A DNA stretch of 64,000 bases, from the NCBI GenBank assembly GCA_029547045.1, contig JAKPQL010000063.1, positions 1 to 64,000 on the forward strand, written 5' to 3'. The DNA is from Deltaproteobacteria bacterium (GTDB lineage: Bacteria > Desulfobacterota > Desulfomonilia > UBA1062). The notes under the pieces are model-generated. The model ran no database searches. It had not been told where the DNA came from and was given only the letters and a program-made list of their open reading frames with translations. The position numbers and the translations under genes were made by a program. Below, piece by piece: positions 60,747 to 64,000 of this stretch (within the stretch, counting starts at the first letter, position 1; the number at the start of each line of letters is the position of its first letter).

Positions 60747-62014
60747 TGCTCGACCCCGAACAGACGCGCCGCAGCCACTGCGGACTTTACCGCATCCTCG
60801 TGGAACCCGTACCCCAGGTAGCTGCCGCAGTAGCAGGTGTTGCGGTCGCCGCTCAGTCCGGAGATGCCCTCCTGGGTGGCCAGCGATGCCGTGGTGTACA
60901 CGGGGTGGGTGTAGAGCAGCTCCCGGATGGTGGCCCCGGTCGCGGGCTGTCTCCTGGGGTTTAACGTGACGCAGTACTGCGCCTTTGTCCTCAGTCCCTG
61001 GAGCCTGTTCATCCAGTAGGTGAGCATGACCGGGGAGCCCTCCTGCAGGGACCCCGTCCTCTGGTAGTTCCAGGACGCCCACGCCTTGGCGAGCGGTGGC
61101 ATGAACGAGGTGTCGGTGTGGAGCAGGGTCCTGTTCCGGGAATACTCCCAGGCGCCCAGCAGCCGCTGCTCCTCGGCGGAGGGGTCTGCGAGCATGGCAA
61201 GCGACTCGTCCGCGTGGCTGGCCAGCACCACGGCGTCGTACTCCTCCATGCCCCGGTCCGATTCGACCTGCACCCTGCCGCCTGTCCTCCGGACGGACCG
61301 CACCGGGGTCTCGGGGAACACCTTGCCCCTGAAGGTCCCGAGGAAGGCCTTCACGTACGAGTGGCTCCCCCCCTCCACCGTGTACCACCTGGGCTGGTCG
61401 GTCACCGAGAGCAGGCCGTGGTTCAGGAAGAACCGGGCAAAGGTCTCCATGGGGAACTCCATCATCCGCACATCCGGCGCCGACCATACCGAGGCGCAGA
61501 TGGGGATGAGGTACTGCTCCACGAAATAGCGGTTGAAGCGGTTCCGCTCGAGGAACTGCCCCAGGGTGAGCCCGGCGAGGCGCCCCTGTTCCAGGTGCCG
61601 CGGCGTCAGGTGGTTGAACCTGAGGATGGCCAGGGCCATCATCCAGAACGAGGGCCTGAGGATGTTGGAACGCTGGGCCAGGAAGGTGTCCGCATTGGTG
61701 CTGGCATAGGCCAGCCCCGTGGCGGTGTCGTGGTAGCTGAAGGACATGCCGCTCGCATGCCTTCCCACGCCGAGCCGGCCAAGGAAGCGGATGAAGTTCG
61801 GGTAGGTCCGCTCGTTGAACACGATGAAGCCCGTGTCCACGGACGTGCCGGCATCCGGCCCCTCCTCAATGACCACGGTGTTCGTGTGGCCTCCGATATA
61901 GGCGTTCCGCTCATAGAGGCTCACCTCGAACCTCTCCTGGAGGAGGTATGCCGCCACGATGCCGGCCACGCCGCCGCCCACCACTGCGACCTTCCGGATG
62001 GATTCTGGATTCAT
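60743..62014 (-). CDS. FAD-dependent amine-oxidase-like flavoprotein
   Basis: 423 aa. The dinucleotide-binding start is VAVVGGGVAGIVAAYLLQERFEVSLYERNAYIGGHTNT, then DTGFIVFNERTYPNFIRFLGRLGV. LSGDRNTCYCGSYLGYGFHEDAVKSAVAAARLFGV closes the FAD fold. The family belongs to operons that alter membrane acyl chains and are often controlled by RpoE/ChrR; furan fatty acid synthesis is one known role. It is the first gene of the operon, with a promoter at 62050-62078. Confidence 0.92.
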   Translation of the reverse strand: MNPESIRKVAVVGGGVAGIVAAYLLQERFEVSLYERNAYIGGHTNTVVIEEGPDAGTSVDTGFIVFNERTYPNFIRFLGRLGVGRHASGMSFSYHDTATGLAYASTNADTFLAQRSNILRPSFWMMALAILRFNHLTPRHLEQGRLAGLTLGQFLERNRFNRYFVEQYLIPICASVWSAPDVRMMEFPMETFARFFLNHGLLSVTDQPRWYTVEGGSHSYVKAFLGTFRGKVFPETPVRSVRRTGGRVQVESDRGMEEYDAVVLASHADESLAMLADPSAEEQRLLGAWEYSRNRTLLHTDTSFMPPLAKAWASWNYQRTGSLQEGSPVMLTYWMNRLQGLRTKAQYCVTLNPRRQPATGATIRELLYTHPVYTTASLATQEGISGLSGDRNTCYCGSYLGYGFHEDAVKSAVAAARLFGVEQ

Positions 62015-62049
62015 GGAACAACCTCTTCATTTCATTCGAGTATGTATAA

Positions 62050-62078
62050 AACATAATGCCCTGCAGGGGCCGATTCAA
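62050..62078 (-). promoter_or_regulatory. Promoter of the lipid-modification operon
   Basis: On the minus strand, TTGAAT (62078-62073) and TATGTT (62055-62050) are 17 bases apart. A perfect ten-base palindrome CCCTGCAGGG (62059-62068) lies in the spacer and could be an operator. A sigma-70 element is seen; no clear ECF consensus is evident. Confidence 0.5.
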
Positions 62079-62123
62079 TACGCCGGGAGGTAAAATATCC
62101 GTAAATATGCGGCAGGGAACCGT

Positions 62124-62723
62124 TCAGGGCCTGCCCAGGAGCTGCCTTTTCAGGTCCTCGCCCGCGGGGTCGGCCCCGAGCCAGATCTTCAGGAAGGCAT
62201 TGGCGACGTCCAGGCCATCCACCACCACGAGGGTGCGGCCGTTGAGCCTGAGCGTGGAGCCCCGCCCCGGGAGATAGGTGAAGGAATAGCGGTCGTGGGG
62301 CTTTACGGGGAGGTATGCCGCCAGGATCCTGTCGAGGCGTGTCTTCAGGACGCCGAGTTCCGCACCGGCCACGTTCTTCTCCACGCCCTGTCTCGTGGCG
62401 TCCCGGAAGTCCTTCGCGGAGATGGCATGGAAGTACTCGATCTCCAGGCGCTTGGGCACATCGCCGAACACGTCGGCCGGGGCATGCCCCGTGCCCAGGT
62501 ACAGGGCCGCCGCATACCCCTTGAACACCACCCGGTAGCGCAGCAGCCCTGCCCCTGCCAGGTGCAGGGTTGACCCGTCAGCCTTCAGGGTCTTCTCGAA
62601 CACCGCTCCCGAGACGGACACCGACCCGGGGCCTTCGACCACCTCCGCCGATGCACGGCCGGCAAGCGTGAACATACCCAGGGCAAGGGAGAGGAACACC
62701 ACCGCGGGGGAGCGGCATATCAT
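62124..62723 (-). CDS. Secreted chalcone-isomerase-like protein
   Basis: 199 aa. A signal peptide (AVVFLSLALGMFTLAGRASA) is followed by a chalcone-isomerase-like beta-helix fold (LHLAGAGLLRYRVVFKGYAAALYLGTG; KRLEIEYFHAISAKDFRDATRQGVEKNV; NGRTLVVVDGLDVANAFLKIWLGADP). Bacterial members lack the plant catalytic set and occur next to lipid-modifying operons. It lies four bases after the flavoprotein gene stop upstream and is translated in the same direction as the following operon. Confidence 0.88.
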   Translation of the reverse strand: MICRSPAVVFLSLALGMFTLAGRASAEVVEGPGSVSVSGAVFEKTLKADGSTLHLAGAGLLRYRVVFKGYAAALYLGTGHAPADVFGDVPKRLEIEYFHAISAKDFRDATRQGVEKNVAGAELGVLKTRLDRILAAYLPVKPHDRYSFTYLPGRGSTLRLNGRTLVVVDGLDVANAFLKIWLGADPAGEDLKRQLLGRP

Positions 62724-62727
62724 GGTG

Positions 62728-64000
62728 TCACCCTTCTTCCAGGAACGCCCTGGCGGCATGGTAGCCGCACAGCCCGTGCACGCCGCCGCCCGGCGGTGTC
62801 GAGGCGGAGCAGAGGTAGAAGCCGGGAGCCGGCATGGCATAGGGATTCGCGCTGAACACGGGCCTGCCGAAAACCTGTGTGATCGTGTTGGCCCCTCCGG
62901 CGATGTCTCCGCCCATGCAGTTCATGTCGAACCGCTCCAGGTCTGCGGGCCCCATGGTGCTCCGGGCCAGGATCAGGTCCTTGAAACCCGGGGCGAAGCG
63001 CTCCACCTGGGCCTCGATGGGTCCGGTCATGTCCGCGGCAGACCCGTTGGGAACGTGGCAGTAGGCCCATGCGGTGTGTCTGCCCGCAGGCGCCCGGGAG
63101 GCATCGAACAGGCTCGGCTGCACGAGGAGCACGAAGGGCTTCTCCGGCCGCTCGCCGCGCCACACCGCGCCCTCGGACCGCTCGATCTCCGCCAAGCTGC
63201 CTCCCAGGTGCACCGTGGCAGCCTCCCTGCAGCAGGACGCCTTCCACGGGATGGGGCCGGAAAGGGCCCAGTCCACCTTGAAGGCGCCGGGGCCGTGCCG
63301 GAATGCCTGAAGCCTGCGTCCGTAGGACGGCGGCAGCCTGCGCCCGGCCATGCGCAGCGCGTGTTCGGGCGCCGTGTCGAAGAACACGGCCCGTGACGGC
63401 TCCATGTCCTGAAGGTCTTTGATCTCGCGCCCTGTTTCGATCTCAGCGCCCAGGGAACGGAGGCAGGACGCCAGTGCGGCGGAGAGCCCCCCTGCCCCGC
63501 CCCGCACGATGGGCCAGCCGGGAAGGTGGCCGTTCGCAGCCATGATGACGGCGAAGGCGGCGCTCATGGGGTGCCACAGAGGCAGGATGGAGTGCGCAGC
63601 GAGCCCTGCCAGCAGGGCCCGGGCGCGTCCGGTCCGGAAGACCGCCCGGGCTAGGACGGCGGCGGGGAGGCACACCCGCAGGCCGAAGGAGAGGAACGAT
63701 ACCGGATGGCGGGGGAGGTGGAGCGGCGCGAACAGGTCGTCCACCAGTTCGTTCCATCTCCCCAGCACCGGCCGCATGAGGGTGCTGTACCGGCCGGCGT
63801 CGGGCCCGAGGTCGGAGGCGGTCCTGTCCGGGTCGCGCCACAGCATCGCCGCGGTGCCGTCGTCCAGGGGGTGGGCAACGGAGGCCTCCGGGAAGATGAA
63901 CTCCAGGCCGTACTCCTTCAGGGGCACGCCCCGGAAGAACGGGGTGTCCACGGCCATGGGAAAGACCGCAGCGCCCAGGTCGTGGACATACCCAGCAAGG
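62728..64000 (-). CDS. CrtI-like NAD(P)/FAD oxidoreductase (5' end outside window)
   Basis: At least 424 aa visible; the N-terminal FAD loop is missing because the gene continues beyond the window edge. AGYVHDLGAAVFPMAVDTPFFRGVPLKEYG at the edge and the end MNCMGGDIAGGANTITQVFGRPVF ... PGFYLCSASTPPGGGVHGLCGYHAARAF are typical of the phytoene-desaturase-related group. The ATG at 63957 is an internal Met, not the start, since the upstream codons keep coding character. It may desaturate or isomerise a lipid or polyene. It pairs with the chalcone-isomerase-like gene. Confidence 0.88.
   Translation of the reverse strand, partial: LAGYVHDLGAAVFPMAVDTPFFRGVPLKEYGLEFIFPEASVAHPLDDGTAAMLWRDPDRTASDLGPDAGRYSTLMRPVLGRWNELVDDLFAPLHLPRHPVSFLSFGLRVCLPAAVLARAVFRTGRARALLAGLAAHSILPLWHPMSAAFAVIMAANGHLPGWPIVRGGAGGLSAALASCLRSLGAEIETGREIKDLQDMEPSRAVFFDTAPEHALRMAGRRLPPSYGRRLQAFRHGPGAFKVDWALSGPIPWKASCCREAATVHLGGSLAEIERSEGAVWRGERPEKPFVLLVQPSLFDASRAPAGRHTAWAYCHVPNGSAADMTGPIEAQVERFAPGFKDLILARSTMGPADLERFDMNCMGGDIAGGANTITQVFGRPVFSANPYAMPAPGFYLCSASTPPGGGVHGLCGYHAARAFLEEG

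Noticed and set aside
1-64000. CRISPR arrays, insertion sequences, phage genes or rRNA.
   Set aside because: No direct-repeat arrays, transposase or integrase proteins, or rRNA sequence recognised anywhere in the window.

Overview
The window is a G+C-rich stretch of chromosome from what looks like a strictly anaerobic Gram-negative bacterium. A Desulfobacterota (former Deltaproteobacteria) relative is my best guess. The grounds are gene content: a glycyl-radical enzyme with its activase, paired 2-hydroxyacyl-CoA dehydratase/benzoyl-CoA-reductase-like subunits, a corrinoid methyl-transfer system with its ATP-dependent reactivator, a GTP-type PEP carboxykinase, a molybdopterin enzyme with a MOT1-type transporter, system II cytochrome c maturation, and an outer-membrane (lipid A) modification operon. 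No rRNA, plasmid, phage, insertion sequence or CRISPR array was seen. The taxonomic call is inference only.

Layout. 1-4.5 kb (minus): a truncated B12-binding radical SAM protein, a membrane protein with a Cys-rich C-terminal module, and resC/resB. 4.6-10.8 kb (minus): glycyl-radical activase, glycyl-radical enzyme, and two HgdB/BcrB-type subunits. 10.9-22.5 kb: housekeeping and mixed genes (pckG, rhomboid, DMT permease, a Crp/Fnr regulator divergent from a ferredoxin with an FNR-like site between them, tRNA-Asp, a THUMP RNA methyltransferase, a second B12 radical SAM protein, a DEAD-box helicase, a polysaccharide deacetylase). 22.5-31.7 kb: a two-component system followed by a tightly packed arn (L-Ara4N lipid A) operon, arnT-arnB-arnC-arnA(formyltransferase)-arnA(dehydrogenase)-arnD. 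ArnA is encoded as two separate genes and three 11-bp-spaced repeats precede arnT. 31.8-34.5 kb: an apparently frameshifted ICMT-like gene, a UbiA prenyltransferase, an SpoU methyltransferase and a TIGR04076 protein.

34.7-40.6 kb (plus): a FadR-type GntR regulator, a FadR-type operator, then a complete corrinoid methyl-transfer operon: URO-D-type methyltransferase, corrinoid protein, MtaA-like methyltransferase, RACo-like activator and a MetH-activation-domain-like protein. 40.6-52.4 kb: potABCD polyamine transporter, CorA-like channel, an ABC substrate-binding protein, an HAD phosphatase, and a polar-amino-acid ABC transporter (two permeases and a binding protein, no ATPase) downstream of phosphoglucomutase. 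52.5-57.3 kb (plus): TetR regulator, molybdopterin oxidoreductase, MOT1-like molybdate/sulfate transporter and FmdE-like protein, probably one unit. 57.4-58.1 kb: a strong promoter driving a small Cys-rich ORF and a secreted protein with an N-terminal VSGQ motif. 58.1-64 kb (minus): a lipid-modifying operon (amine-oxidase-like flavoprotein, DUF1365-cyclopropane synthase fusion, NTF2-like lipoprotein) preceded by a chalcone-isomerase-like secreted protein and a truncated CrtI-like flavoprotein.

The most promising undescribed systems are the glycyl-radical/dehydratase cluster (4.6-10.8 kb), the corrinoid methyl-transfer operon with its multi-core GntR operator (34.7-40.6 kb), the TetR-MopB-MOT1-FmdE cluster (52.5-57.3 kb), and the fused DUF1365-CFA lipid operon (58.1-62.0 kb).
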